Below the pieces are notes generated by a model that was not told the origin of the DNA, made no database searches, and worked only from the letters and a program-made list of their open reading frames with translations. A stretch of 64,000 nt of DNA, taken from Pseudomonadota bacterium. Its GTDB lineage: Bacteria; Pseudomonadota; Gammaproteobacteria; Acidiferrobacterales; Acidiferrobacteraceae. The translations under genes and the position numbers were made by a program. Below, piece after piece: positions 21,705 through 30,805 of the stretch (within the stretch, counting starts at the first letter, position 1; every line of letters starts with the position of its first letter). The DNA lies in assembly GCA_021816625.1 (NCBI GenBank), contig JAKAXM010000012.1, positions 1 through 64,000 on the forward strand, written 5' to 3'.

Positions 21705-22478
21705 TTATCCTTTAAAATCATCCTTCCAGCGCCGTAGTGTAGCGAATACGGCCTCGTCCGTATCCGACCTTCGGGGATCGATCGCGGCGGCGGCGGCACG
21801 CACCCTGGCAAGAGAGGTCCGCAAAAAGGGATTAATCGCCCGTTCGTCGGCAATTGTGCTAGGGATCGTCGGCTCACCGGCGGCCAAACGGCGGCGCGCG
21901 CGGCGCTCGAAGGCGAGAATGGCCTCGTTTCCCGGCTCCACGGCCCGCGCAAAGGCGAGATTGGCCAGCGTATATTCGTGGCCGCAGTAGACGCGCGTCT
22001 CGGCGGGGAGGGCGGCCAGGCGCTTAAGCGAGGCATGGAGCTGGAAGGCGGTTCCTTCAAAAAGGCGCCCGCACCCGGCGACGAACAAGGTATCGCCGCA
22101 GAACACGCGGTCGCAGCCGAGATAGGCGACATGGCCGTGGGTATGCCCCGGGATAGCCAGAACTTTGTAGCATCCACCGGTGTCGGACTGTATGGTGTCA
22201 CCATCTTCGACCGGGTGCGTGACCCCGGGTATGGATTCGCGGGCCGGCCCGTAGACGGGGATCGCGAAGCGGCGCGCGAGCGCCTCCACCCCGCCGACAT
22301 GATCGCCGTGGTGGTGGGTGCAGAGGATACACGCGGGGGTCAGGCCCGCTCGTTCGAGGGCCGCGATGACGGGATCGGCGTCGCCCGGATCGACGACCGC
22401 CACAAAACCGGGTTTCGAGCCGGGGACGAGCCAGATATAGTTGTCCCGAAAGGCGCGGACTGCGATGACGTCGTCCAT
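21705..22478 (-). CDS. gloB: Hydroxyacylglutathione hydrolase (glyoxalase II)
   Basis: A metallo-beta-lactamase-fold thioesterase that hydrolyses S-lactoylglutathione in methylglyoxal detoxification; 257 residues. The metal-binding THHHGDHVGG (about residues 54-63), PGHTHGHVAY (about 110-119) and the FCGDTLFVAGCGRLFEG segment are intact. It is divergent from the methyltransferase gene with only 24 bases between the starts, so the promoters must overlap coding sequence. Confidence 0.96.
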   Translation of the reverse strand: MDDVIAVRAFRDNYIWLVPGSKPGFVAVVDPGDADPVIAALERAGLTPACILCTHHHGDHVGGVEALARRFAIPVYGPARESIPGVTHPVEDGDTIQSDTGGCYKVLAIPGHTHGHVAYLGCDRVFCGDTLFVAGCGRLFEGTAFQLHASLKRLAALPAETRVYCGHEYTLANLAFARAVEPGNEAILAFERRARRRLAAGEPTIPSTIADERAINPFLRTSLARVRAAAAAIDPRRSDTDEAVFATLRRWKDDFKG

Positions 22479-22502
22479 TTCGGGAAGTGTGAGGGGAAGG
22501 TA

Positions 22503-23249
22503 TTGGGGGAGTCAACGGTCAAGAGCCTGAGCGAGCGCATCGATCGCCTGCGCACATGGTTCGGCGGGTCCTTGGGGGAATCGCTCGAGGCCCTCGAGGC
22601 CCATCGCTTGCGCGAGATCCTGCCGGCCTTGGCCGGTACGTTCGCGGTGCAGGTCGGGTGGCTGGGGCGCCGGGACCTGCTCGAATCGAGTCCCACGGCC
22701 GTTCATGTGCTGGTCGACGCAGATCCCGTGCCTGGGCCTGCGCAATGGGTGCAGTCCTGCGGCGAGGCGCTGCCGTTTGACAGCAAATCGGTCCAGGTTG
22801 TGTTGTTGCCGCATGCCTTGGATCTATCCGCGGCGCCGCACCAGGTCTTGCGGGAGGCGCACCGGATCCTCGTTCCGGAGGGGCATATCGTGATTCTGGG
22901 GTTCAATCCGGTCAGTCTGTGGCGGCTGCCGTGCCTCTGGCGTCGCGCACGGGCCCCTTGGTGCGGTGACTGGATCGGCATCCGCCGCCTGAAGGATTGG
23001 TTGTCCCTGCTCGAGTTCGAATTGACGCAGGGCAGCATGTTGTATTACCGGCCCCCTCTCAAGCGCCAACGCTGGATGGACCGCTTATTCTTTCTTGAAC
23101 GCATGGGGGACCGCTGGTGGCCTCTGGGGGCGGCGGTCTACGTCCTGGTGGCCCGGAAGCGGGTGGCGGGCATGACCCCCGTGCTTCCTTCGATCCGCCG
23201 TTCCCGCCTGCGGTCGATTTCGCAACCGGCAGGGGCGCGCTATGGCTAG
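22503..23249 (+). CDS. Class I SAM-dependent methyltransferase
   Basis: A 248-residue protein of the methyltransferase family found between gloB and rnhA in many gammaproteobacteria (the E. coli counterpart at this place is YafS). The SAM-binding half is degenerate ([14 protein letters not shown]), but the post-motif [20 protein letters not shown] and [17 protein letters not shown] match methyltransferase-11 domains. I chose TTG at 22503, preceded by GAGGGGAAGG; the frame is open much further upstream, but there it is antisense to gloB. Substrate unknown. It overlaps rnhA by 8 bases, so the three genes form one unit. Confidence 0.78.
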   Translation: MGESTVKSLSERIDRLRTWFGGSLGESLEALEAHRLREILPALAGTFAVQVGWLGRRDLLESSPTAVHVLVDADPVPGPAQWVQSCGEALPFDSKSVQVVLLPHALDLSAAPHQVLREAHRILVPEGHIVILGFNPVSLWRLPCLWRRARAPWCGDWIGIRRLKDWLSLLEFELTQGSMLYYRPPLKRQRWMDRLFFLERMGDRWWPLGAAVYVLVARKRVAGMTPVLPSIRRSRLRSISQPAGARYG

Positions 23250-23706
23250 CAAGGTCTTGATCTATACCGACGGGGCCTGTCGTGGTAACCCGGGGCCCGG
23301 AGGGTGGGGGGCCGTGTTGATGGCCGGTGGCCAGGAACGCACCGTGAGCGGCGCGGAGCCCTTGACCACCAATAACCGCATGGAACTGCTGGCCGCCATC
23401 TCGGCATTGAAGGCGCTCACGCGTCCTTGCGTGGTGGAACTCGTGACCGATTCGCAGTATCTGCGGCGTGGCGTGACCGAATGGCTAAGCCAATGGAAGC
23501 GCCGGGGCTGGCTTACGGCGGCGCGTAAGCCGGTCGCGAACGCCGATCTGTGGCGCGAATTGGAGGCGGCGGCCGAGGCTCACACCATCCACTGGCGCTG
23601 GGTTAAAGGGCACTCCGGGGATGCCGGAAACGAACGGGCCGACCGGCTCGCGAACGAGGCCATAGACGCGTTGCTGAAGGTGCGACGCCAGGAGCGGATA
23701 TCATGA
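23242..23706 (+). CDS. rnhA: Ribonuclease HI
   Basis: Degrades the RNA strand of RNA-DNA hybrids; 154 residues, normal length. The first catalytic Asp lies in [19 protein letters not shown] (about residues 8-26), the Glu in [10 protein letters not shown] (about 46-55), an Asp in [11 protein letters not shown] and the last Asp after the [13 protein letters not shown] segment. It overlaps the methyltransferase by 8 bases and dnaQ by 4. Confidence 0.97.
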   Translation: MASKVLIYTDGACRGNPGPGGWGAVLMAGGQERTVSGAEPLTTNNRMELLAAISALKALTRPCVVELVTDSQYLRRGVTEWLSQWKRRGWLTAARKPVANADLWRELEAAAEAHTIHWRWVKGHSGDAGNERADRLANEAIDALLKVRRQERIS

Positions 23707-24437
23707 GTAGACAGATCGTGTTGGACACCGAGACCACGGGTCTCGAGCCCGCCGAAGGTCACAGGATCATCGAGATCGGTGCGATCGAGGTCGTCAACCG
23801 CCGCCCCACCGGGCGCCGTTATCACCAGTATTTGAATCCCGATCGCGAGATCGACGCCGCGGCGATCGAGATCCATGGGATCACGAACGCCATGGTCGCC
23901 GACAAACCGCGTTTTGCCGAGATCGCCGGAGAGTTCATCGATTTCATCGCGGGTGGTGAGCTTTTGATCCACAACGCGGCCTTCGACGTCGGTTTTCTAA
24001 ACGCCGAGCTCGCCCGGGCCATCGCGGGCGGTTGCGCCCTGCGCGTCGCCACGATCGAGGCCTGCTGTGGCATCCAGGACACCCTAAGGCTCGCGCGCGC
24101 CCTGCATCCCGGCCAGAAGAACAGTCTCGACGCCCTATGCCGGCGCTATAGCATCGACAATAGCCACCGCGTCGTGCACGGTGCCTTGCTCGATGCCGAA
24201 ATCCTGGTCGATGTGTATCTGGCCATGACCGGCGGGCAGACGCCGCTGGCCTTTGAGGAAGCGACCAAGGCCGAGGTGGCGATTGCCGGCGCGGGGGTCA
24301 GCGTCTTTGGGGCCGCGGACGGCGCGCCTCTAATCGTGCCCCCAAGCCCCGAGGAACTCGCCGCCCATGAGGCCTATCTGGAGACTTTGGATCAGAAAAG
24401 CGGCGGCCGTTGCCTCTGGAAGCTGTTTCCGGGCTGA
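23703..24437 (+). CDS. dnaQ: DNA polymerase III epsilon subunit (3'-5' proofreading exonuclease)
   Basis: The DEDDh exonuclease that proofreads replication; 244 residues. Exo I is [10 protein letters not shown] (about residues 7-16), Exo II includes [15 protein letters not shown] (about 93-107), and Exo III contains [17 protein letters not shown] (about 160-176). A short C-terminal tail binds the alpha subunit in the family. It starts in the ATGA overlap with rnhA. In E. coli rnhA and dnaQ are divergent; here they are co-directional and overlapping. Confidence 0.96.
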   Translation: MSRQIVLDTETTGLEPAEGHRIIEIGAIEVVNRRPTGRRYHQYLNPDREIDAAAIEIHGITNAMVADKPRFAEIAGEFIDFIAGGELLIHNAAFDVGFLNAELARAIAGGCALRVATIEACCGIQDTLRLARALHPGQKNSLDALCRRYSIDNSHRVVHGALLDAEILVDVYLAMTGGQTPLAFEEATKAEVAIAGAGVSVFGAADGAPLIVPPSPEELAAHEAYLETLDQKSGGRCLWKLFPG

Positions 24438-24446
24438 GTGCGCGGC

Positions 24447-25607
24447 CTAGCGGGCCCCTGCGCGAAGGCGTGTCGCAAAGGCGAGCGCGCCCAGCGCGAG
24501 CAGCACGGCCAGCGTCCCGAAGGCCAGGCGATAACCCCCGACCCCTATGAGGGTGCCGGTGAGCACCGGGCCACTCGCTTGGCCTATGTCCATGATAGAC
24601 CGCAGTACCCCGATGCTGGCCCCAAAACCGCCGGTTTGAGCCCGGTCGGCGACCAGGGCCCCGGTGGCTGCGGTGGTCGCTGCGAAACCAAGCCCAAAAA
24701 GCGCATTGATCACAAGGAGCGAGGCGAATGCCGCGGTGTAGGGCAGCGCCGCGACGGCAGCCGCTCCGAGGGTGAGACCCCCGAGCACGAGCGGCGGGCG
24801 TCCGATCCGATCGGATAGGGCGCCGAGCCGCGGCTTGAACAGGACCACCATGCCAAGCTGTGTCCCCAGCAGAACGCCTATGGTCCACGCCGGCCAGCCC
24901 TGGTGCGCGGCGTAGACGGCGAGAAAGGCCTCTACCGAACCAAATACGAGATATTGCAGGGCCTCGATTAGGCTCGTTACGAGGACAACGCGATCGGCAA
25001 GGACGGCTGCGGTGTGGGTGCGGGCGCGCGATGGCATGGGGGCCTGAGCCTGTGCGGCGTCCTGGCCCGTGGCGCTGATGCCAATTGTCAAGGCCAGAAC
25101 CCCGGTTACGGCGCAACCCAGAAAGACCCCCGGGAAGCCGGTTGCGGAGATCAGCGCGCCCCCCAGGAAGGGGGCTAGTGAGCGCCCCGCCGTGCTGACC
25201 GCGCTATAGACAGACAGGGCATGGCCCCGTCCTTGCGGGTAGCGGGCGGCGATCTCGGCGCCGACGACGGTCCCAAAGATCGCGGTCGCAAAGCCATGGT
25301 AGAAACGGACGATCGCCAGTTCCCCGACGGTATGTACGAGCAGGTAGAGTAAAGGGGCGGTAGCGAATACGAAGAGTGATGCGATCAGGAGCGGGCGCGC
25401 GCCCAGCCGGTCACGTAATAGTCCCGCCGGCAGGCTCACGATGATGCCGGGTACGGTCGAGGCCATGACCGCCCAGCCGATCAGGGCCGGCGAGGCCCCC
25501 AGGGAACGCGCAAAGAGCGGAAGCGTCGGGGTCTTGGCCATCGTCGAACTCAAAAGCGCGCAGGCGCCCGTGAGCGCCATGGCCGTCAGGAAGGAGAGTC
25601 TACGCAC
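24447..25607 (-). CDS. Major facilitator superfamily transporter
   Basis: A 386-residue polytopic membrane protein with about 12 hydrophobic segments in two halves. The MFS loop 2-3 motif appears as GLLRDRLGARPLLIAS (about residues 62-77), and its second-half counterpart is GALSDRIGRPPLVLGG (about 258-273). The size and motifs fit drug or small-solute exporters, but the substrate cannot be told. It is convergent with dnaQ (9 bases between stops) and divergent from the alpha/beta hydrolase. Confidence 0.9.
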   Translation of the reverse strand: MRRLSFLTAMALTGACALLSSTMAKTPTLPLFARSLGASPALIGWAVMASTVPGIIVSLPAGLLRDRLGARPLLIASLFVFATAPLLYLLVHTVGELAIVRFYHGFATAIFGTVVGAEIAARYPQGRGHALSVYSAVSTAGRSLAPFLGGALISATGFPGVFLGCAVTGVLALTIGISATGQDAAQAQAPMPSRARTHTAAVLADRVVLVTSLIEALQYLVFGSVEAFLAVYAAHQGWPAWTIGVLLGTQLGMVVLFKPRLGALSDRIGRPPLVLGGLTLGAAAVAALPYTAAFASLLVINALFGLGFAATTAATGALVADRAQTGGFGASIGVLRSIMDIGQASGPVLTGTLIGVGGYRLAFGTLAVLLALGALAFATRLRAGAR

Positions 25608-25762
25608 GGCCGCTCAGGCACAATGATGGAGCATGATAGGAGATCCTAGGGTCTGCTCAAAGCGCCCAGCATAACGCAAATGGCGGCGTAGGGGGCACAG
25701 GGGCCGTTGTCTCCCGTGTGTCGCGTTGGATTCGGGGGCGGTGTGGCCAAGAAGGAGGTACG

Positions 25763-26674
25763 GTGGGCGATAGCGCAGCCCGAGACTCGGGTAGCACCGG
25801 TGGTGCCCATGCGATCATATTGCCGGACGGGCGCACGCTGCATTATCGGGACTACGGTCCGCGCGATGGCGCACCTATCCTCTATTGTCATGGTTTCCCG
25901 AGCTCATCCGCCGAGGCGCAACTCCTAGGGCCTGTGCTGTCGACCGAGGGGGCGCGGCTCATCGCCCCCGACCGGCCCGGGTATGGAGGCTCGAGTCCGC
26001 TCGCCCGTCGCACCCTAAAAGGGTATGCCGACGATGTCCGCGTGTTACTCGATCGGTTGAGCGTGGCGCGGGTCGCCGTGCTGGGTGTTTCGGGCGGCGG
26101 GCCCTATGCGCTGTCCCTGTTGGCGGGCCTGCCGGATCGTGTCAGCGCCGGCGCCTTGGTGGCGGCCTTGGGACCCCCCGCAGTCCTGCAGGCGCGGCGC
26201 GGAGACTTCATAGGCCCGTTACGCGCGGCGCTTTGGGCGGTCGGCGCGCGTCCAGGTCTGGCGCCGTGGCTTGCCCCGCCGGTCATGCATCTCATGCGCT
26301 GGCGCGAGGGCTTGAATATCCCCGTACGGTTCGTATCTCCGGCGGACCGGCTGGTGTTGGCCGATCCCACGGTACGCGCCGTATTGCGGGCGGCGCAACG
26401 CGAGGGTTTGTGTCAAGGACCACAGGCAGCGGCCCAGGACCTGCTTTTATACGTCCGGTCTTGGGGTTTTGCCTGGACGGACATTGGTCCTAAGCTTGCC
26501 CTTTGGCACGGACAGGCCGATCGCGTGGTACCGGCCGCGGTCTCGGTCGCGATGAGTCGCCTGTTGCCCGGGGCGCGCCTTTGTCTGCGCCCCGGCGAAG
26601 GCCATTATTCCTTGGCGGTCCGTGAGGGTGGGGCCGTCATACGCGCGCTTAGCTCTGATGGAGGGCGGTCTTGA
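25763..26674 (+). CDS. Alpha/beta-fold hydrolase
   Basis: A 303-residue hydrolase with the oxyanion-hole HGFPSSS, the nucleophile elbow GVSGGGPYAL (Ser of G-x-S-x-G), an aspartate in the HGQADRVVP segment and the catalytic histidine in GEGHYSLAV. The start is set by a strong AAGGAGGT placed 5 bases before GTG at 25763; the frame is open to 25718. Substrate unknown. Its last 26 bases overlap the convergent GAF-GGDEF-EAL gene. Confidence 0.87.
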   Translation: MGDSAARDSGSTGGAHAIILPDGRTLHYRDYGPRDGAPILYCHGFPSSSAEAQLLGPVLSTEGARLIAPDRPGYGGSSPLARRTLKGYADDVRVLLDRLSVARVAVLGVSGGGPYALSLLAGLPDRVSAGALVAALGPPAVLQARRGDFIGPLRAALWAVGARPGLAPWLAPPVMHLMRWREGLNIPVRFVSPADRLVLADPTVRAVLRAAQREGLCQGPQAAAQDLLLYVRSWGFAWTDIGPKLALWHGQADRVVPAAVSVAMSRLLPGARLCLRPGEGHYSLAVREGGAVIRALSSDGGRS

Positions 26675-28436
26675 GCCAGTGGCGGGCCGCCCGCGCCGGC
26701 AGTTCCGGGGCCACCAGCAGACCCTGGGCGTAGCGGCAGCCCAGGCCTTCGGCGATCTCACGCTGGGCCGTGCTGTCCACGCCGCCTGCATAGAGTTGCA
26801 GGCCCAAGGCACCGGCGCCGGCGCTTAAGGCCTGCAAGAGCCGCAGTTCGGCGGCATCGCCCGAGAGCGCGCATTTGACTGCATAGAAGGCCTGGTCGGC
26901 CACGTAGGCAAAGCCGGCGCGTTTGTGGCCGTGGAAGTGATCGAGTAGGACACGGAAGCCACGTTCCTTGAGATGGGCCGCAAACTGCGTCCCAGCCGCG
27001 GCGTTTGCGAGCATGGCGTCTTCGGCAATCTCGATCACCATGATGCCATGGACGCCCAAAACCTCATCTCGCCATTGCCGCAGGCGCTCCGGTAGCTGCA
27101 CGTCATGGAGATCGGGGCTATGGAGATTGATGTGCAAAGGGACGCCGCTTTCCCGGAAGATGTCTCCGTCGGCTTCGATGAGGTTTAGGAGGCGCTCGAG
27201 CAGGCGCGTACGTAACAGGCCCTCGGTGAGGTCGGCGATGTCCTCTTCCCGGACTACGGACCCGTAGGCCTTGGGCCAACGCAGGCAGGCCTCGAGACCT
27301 ACGGTAACGCCTTCGCAATCGACTATCGGCTGGAAGCTTGCCTGCCACCGCTCCTCCAAGACCGCGACCTCGACGTCGCGGCGCAATTGGCTGCGCAACG
27401 CAAGCCGCGCCGTGTTGGTGCGTTCGAAGCAGCGGTACTGGTTGCCGCCGTTGCGCTTGGCCTCGTACATCGCTTGGTCTGCGTGTTGCAAGAGAATCTC
27501 GGCGGAATGGTCGTCGAAGGGGTATATGGTGATACCGGCACTGAGCGTCACGGCCATGCTATGACCGTCGATGACGAGAGGCTCGCGGCCTTTGAGCAGG
27601 ATCCGATCGAGTACGCCCTCGATCTGCTCGAGGTGTGCGACGTCTTCCATGAGGATGACGAATTCATCGCCCCCATAGCGGCTCACGGTATCGGTAGTCC
27701 GCAGCGTTTCCCCGAGCCGGTCGGCAATGGTGGCAAGCAGGCGATCACCGGCCTCATGCCCGAAGGCATCATTGATCTGTTTGAAGCCGTCGATGTCGAT
27801 CAGCGCCACCACGAGCAGGCGATCCCCGCGCAGTGCCCGGCGGCGCGCATGCGCGAGACGATCCATGAGAACCCCGCGGTTGGGTAGGCCGGTTAGGGCG
27901 TCGTGATGCGCGTCACGCGCGAGCGCGGCCTCGAGTGCCGAGCGGTAACAGGCATTGCCCATGAAGGCGGCAATGGCCTCGATGAGCAGGAGCGTGCGCC
28001 GCCCTGGCGGTCGCCGCGGCCGCGTTCGCCAGGCCACTACCAGCGCGCCTTCGAGGCGGCCGGCCACGGGTATCGGTACGGCGAGGCTCGACCGGACCCC
28101 AAGTTCAATGAATTCCGGGATGGCCGCGGGATGACGGCGGTAGTCGGCGGTGTAGACCGGCGCCCCGCAAGCCAGCATCTCTCCGACGATCCCGCGGTCG
28201 CAAGGGAAGCGGAACTGCCCCAGGCGCACAGCCTCCGCCGCGCTCAGCCCAAAGAAAAACTGGTAACGCAGCTGTTCGCCATGACGCAAGACGAGTCCCG
28301 CGCAATCGGCGCCCCCAGCCAAGGCTGCGGCCTGCGCCGCCTTCAGAAAAAGGCGATCGAACTCAAGGGTAGTCGCAAGCTCCCGAAACAGCTGTTCGGG
28401 TTGGGATCGCAGGGTCGCGTTTTTGCGTGCCGGCAT
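26649..28436 (-). CDS. GAF-GGDEF-EAL protein with degenerate EAL domain
   Basis: A soluble cyclic-di-GMP signalling protein, 595 residues from this start (an in-frame ATG lies at 28484). A GAF sensor covers about residues 20-170, the GGDEF domain about 180-345 and an EAL-like domain about 365-590. YGGDEF at 254-259 is intact, and the inhibitory RTTD lies 5 residues before it, so diguanylate cyclase activity is expected. The EAL signature reads EAC (382-384), the usual DDFG reads DHFH (499-502), and the EGVE motif reads GGVD (551-554), while the NL asparagine, the IEIAE glutamate and a lysine are kept. Phosphodiesterase activity is therefore unlikely, and the domain may bind cyclic-di-GMP or partners. 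It is transcribed in the same direction as the upstream nir-siroheme operon but separated from it by about 140 bases. Confidence 0.9.
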   Translation of the reverse strand: MPARKNATLRSQPEQLFRELATTLEFDRLFLKAAQAAALAGGADCAGLVLRHGEQLRYQFFFGLSAAEAVRLGQFRFPCDRGIVGEMLACGAPVYTADYRRHPAAIPEFIELGVRSSLAVPIPVAGRLEGALVVAWRTRPRRPPGRRTLLLIEAIAAFMGNACYRSALEAALARDAHHDALTGLPNRGVLMDRLAHARRRALRGDRLLVVALIDIDGFKQINDAFGHEAGDRLLATIADRLGETLRTTDTVSRYGGDEFVILMEDVAHLEQIEGVLDRILLKGREPLVIDGHSMAVTLSAGITIYPFDDHSAEILLQHADQAMYEAKRNGGNQYRCFERTNTARLALRSQLRRDVEVAVLEERWQASFQPIVDCEGVTVGLEACLRWPKAYGSVVREEDIADLTEGLLRTRLLERLLNLIEADGDIFRESGVPLHINLHSPDLHDVQLPERLRQWRDEVLGVHGIMVIEIAEDAMLANAAAGTQFAAHLKERGFRVLLDHFHGHKRAGFAYVADQAFYAVKCALSGDAAELRLLQALSAGAGALGLQLYAGGVDSTAQREIAEGLGCRYAQGLLVAPELPARAARHWLKTALHQS

Positions 28437-28573
28437 GGACGCTCTCTGGTTGTGGCGCACGCGCGCATCGGCGTGATGGGGCAAGAAGGCCCTCTGGCGC
28501 TGCTAAGGGGGGCCGTTGGCAGGTAATGATAGTCGTAAATATGGCCCCGCGGCCGCACCGACGCGTGAACGGG

Positions 28574-28966
28574 TTATGACGGGCGATAGACGGCGGTAGG
28601 CTGTGCGCAGAGCGCGTGGGCCAGGGCGGACAGGATCGCCGCTTGTTCGCCGAGGGCCGGATCGACCTCGAGGCGGGCGTCGGTATGGTAGTCCAGCCAG
28701 GCCGTGAGGAGATGAGGGAGATCGTGGTCCAAGTGCCGGCCGGAACTCAGAAAAAGCGGTGACACCCGCAGTGTCCGGCAACCCTGGCGGTATAGGTCAT
28801 CGAGGACCGTGGAAACCGTGGGTGTACATTTTTCGAGATAACAAAGCGCGACGATGCGGCTCGGATCGCACGCCGCAAGCGTTTGCGCGAGCACCTCGAA
28901 GGGGGCGCGCCAGCGTAGGCTCGTCGAGCCATGTGCGACCAATACGTGGGCGTAGGCTGTGCTCAT
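28574..28966 (-). CDS. cbiX: Short CbiX/SirB-type chelatase
   Basis: A 130-residue class II chelatase that inserts iron or cobalt into sirohydrochlorin. The first metal-binding His lies in VLVAHGST (about residues 8-15), and the second lies in the SGRHLDHDLP segment (about 75-84), the family's HxxxDLP pattern. Its length is half that of common bacterial SirB and equals the small homodimeric CbiX form known from archaea. It overlaps cobA by 4 bases (ATGA) and is the last gene of the nitrite reductase operon, so its likely job is siroheme for NirB. Confidence 0.85.
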   Translation of the reverse strand: MSTAYAHVLVAHGSTSLRWRAPFEVLAQTLAACDPSRIVALCYLEKCTPTVSTVLDDLYRQGCRTLRVSPLFLSSGRHLDHDLPHLLTAWLDYHTDARLEVDPALGEQAAILSALAHALCAQPTAVYRPS

Positions 28967-29739
28967 GAGGCGGCGCGGTGCCGGATGCTGACGGGATGCA
29001 TGCGCTCGCAGACTCCGCTATCGCGCAGCCCGACGACGTCGCCTACGATGATAACCGCAGGTCCCGCGAGCCGCGTCCGCGCACACGCCGTGGCGAGATC
29101 GGAAAGCGGCGCCTCCACCTCTTTTTGGATCACGGTCGCCGATTCGACGGCGAGCGCCGGCGTGGCCGGGGACCGGCCGGCCCGGATCAAGGCCGCACTG
29201 ATATCGGCAAGCGTACCAAGGCCCATATAAATGACGAGGGTATCGGCGCCGCGGGCGACCGCCGCCCAGTCGATAGGCCGGGCGGCGGGTGCGCAATGGC
29301 CGGTCACAAACAGCACGGACTGGCTCAGCGCGCGGTAGGTCAAAGGCACGCCGGCGTAGGTGGCCGCGGCGGAGCCGCTCGTGATGCCCGGGACGACCTC
29401 ATAGGGGATGCCGGCGGCGCGCAGGGCCATGCATTCCTCCCCGCCCCGGCCGAAGATGAACGGATCGCCGCCTTTGAGGCGCACGACGCGCAGACCCTCA
29501 CCGGCCGCACGTATGATCTGCTCATGGATGCTCATCTGCGGCGTGGAGGGCCGCCCGGCGCGCTTACCCACGAACACGCGCCGCGCGCGGGGGTGGGCGA
29601 GATCCAAGATCTCGGGCGCGATCAGCGCATCATAGAAGATGATGTCGGCCTGTCCCAGGAGCCGGGCAGCCTTCAGGCTGAGGAGTTCGGGGTCACCGGG
29701 ACCTGCCCCAATGAGGGCTACTTTAGTCGTGGTGTTCAT
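28963..29739 (-). CDS. cobA: Uroporphyrinogen-III C-methyltransferase
   Basis: SUMT methylates uroporphyrinogen III twice to give precorrin-2, the entry to siroheme and cobalamin; 258 residues. Visible are VALIGAGPGDPELLSLKA (about residues 7-24), RLKGGDPFIFGRGGEE (about 82-97), the PGITSGSAAATYAGVPLTYR segment and MGLGTLADI. The ATG at 29739 has a GGAG ribosome-binding site; the open frame upstream to 29808 is antisense-like and overlaps the previous gene. It has no precorrin-2 dehydrogenase domain, unlike CysG, so that step must be encoded elsewhere. It overlaps the ybiB-like gene by 17 bases. Confidence 0.95.
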   Translation of the reverse strand: MNTTTKVALIGAGPGDPELLSLKAARLLGQADIIFYDALIAPEILDLAHPRARRVFVGKRAGRPSTPQMSIHEQIIRAAGEGLRVVRLKGGDPFIFGRGGEECMALRAAGIPYEVVPGITSGSAAATYAGVPLTYRALSQSVLFVTGHCAPAARPIDWAAVARGADTLVIYMGLGTLADISAALIRAGRSPATPALAVESATVIQKEVEAPLSDLATACARTRLAGPAVIIVGDVVGLRDSGVCERMHPVSIRHRAAS

Positions 29740-30805
29740 AGGGGTCTCCAGAGAGGGGCCCGGATCGACCGATCCGTTTATAGGCATCCGGTAGATCCGA
29801 AGCGACACCGCTCATGACGAGCAGGCACGCCCCTTGGTCGCATATAGGGGCTGGGATCGGACGGTGTCCGGCCAGCACCTCTTCAATGAACAGACAGGTG
29901 TGGCCGACACTAGAGTCGGAGGGGAGCGCAGGGATCTCGGTAAGCGGTGCGCGGTCTTCGGCAAACCATGGCCGGAGGTGGCCGTCTACGATGCCGGTCA
30001 AGGCCGGGCGCCGCCGCGGGTGCGCCACGGGCTCACCTTCGCAACCGCGCAGGACCAGGGCGTGTGCGCGCGCCGCCCGGAAAAACCCCTGCATCTTTTC
30101 CAGGTAAGGTGGGTGCGTGACGGCTGCGCACAGGATGGCGGTTTCCGCAAAGGGGTTGAATAGTTTTACGATCGTGTGGGCGCTCGAACGGACGCCGAGC
30201 TGGCGGCGCAGCGACAATATGGCGGCAAGACGCGGATGCAGGGTGTCGAGCGCGACGTAGGCGAGGCGATGGTCCGCGAGTTGTTCTTGCAGGGTGTAAC
30301 GGTTGGGGGCGGGGGCAAAGCCTAGGGCCGCGAGGATCTCCCCTGTGCTCACGCGCACACTCGGATCGTGGCGGGCGAGCGCGAGGCCGCCCTCATCGGC
30401 GATCCCACCATAGGCGCCGTGGATGAGCACCGGCACGCCCGCGCGGGCCAACAATAAGGCCAGCAACGGCAATAGATTGACGTGGCGGCGGCCCCCGTTG
30501 TAGGAGGCGAACACGACCGGGCGTGGCCCCGCCGGCAGCGGGACTGGGACGAGGGCCTCTTCGGTCGCCCGCACAAAGCCCAGCAGTTCGCCGATCGATT
30601 CGCCCTTGAACCGAAAGGCGGTCCAAAGAGCACCCTGGGCGATCGGTGAGAGCTGCCCGCTCAGCCATTCGGCAAACAGCAGTCGTGCCGCCTCGGGGTT
30701 TAGGTCGCCGGCATGATGGGGGCCGCGCGCCACCGCCGCGAGGAGGCCTGGGATATCCTGGGCCGGCATCTGGGTCGACATCTCCACGGTGCGGCCGAGG
30801 CTCAT
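29723..30805 (-). CDS. ybiB: YbiB/TrpD2-family protein (phosphoribosyltransferase fold)
   Basis: A 360-residue relative of anthranilate phosphoribosyltransferase. The helical N-terminal domain (about residues 10-80) and the core start FASYNGGRRHVNLLPLLALL (about 105-124) match YbiB/TrpD2 proteins, while the GTGGD substrate loop of true TrpD is missing. YbiB proteins bind single-stranded nucleic acid and have no proven enzyme reaction. The start at 30805 overlaps the nirD stop (ATGA). Its place inside nirB-nirD-cobA suggests some part in nitrite or siroheme metabolism, but that is inferred from context only. Confidence 0.85.
   Translation of the reverse strand: MSLGRTVEMSTQMPAQDIPGLLAAVARGPHHAGDLNPEAARLLFAEWLSGQLSPIAQGALWTAFRFKGESIGELLGFVRATEEALVPVPLPAGPRPVVFASYNGGRRHVNLLPLLALLLARAGVPVLIHGAYGGIADEGGLALARHDPSVRVSTGEILAALGFAPAPNRYTLQEQLADHRLAYVALDTLHPRLAAILSLRRQLGVRSSAHTIVKLFNPFAETAILCAAVTHPPYLEKMQGFFRAARAHALVLRGCEGEPVAHPRRRPALTGIVDGHLRPWFAEDRAPLTEIPALPSDSSVGHTCLFIEEVLAGHRPIPAPICDQGACLLVMSGVASDLPDAYKRIGRSGPLSGDPYEHHD

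Noticed and set aside
29723-30805. Annotation of the YbiB-like gene as true anthranilate phosphoribosyltransferase (trpD)
   Set aside because: The GTGGD catalytic loop is absent and no tryptophan genes are nearby.
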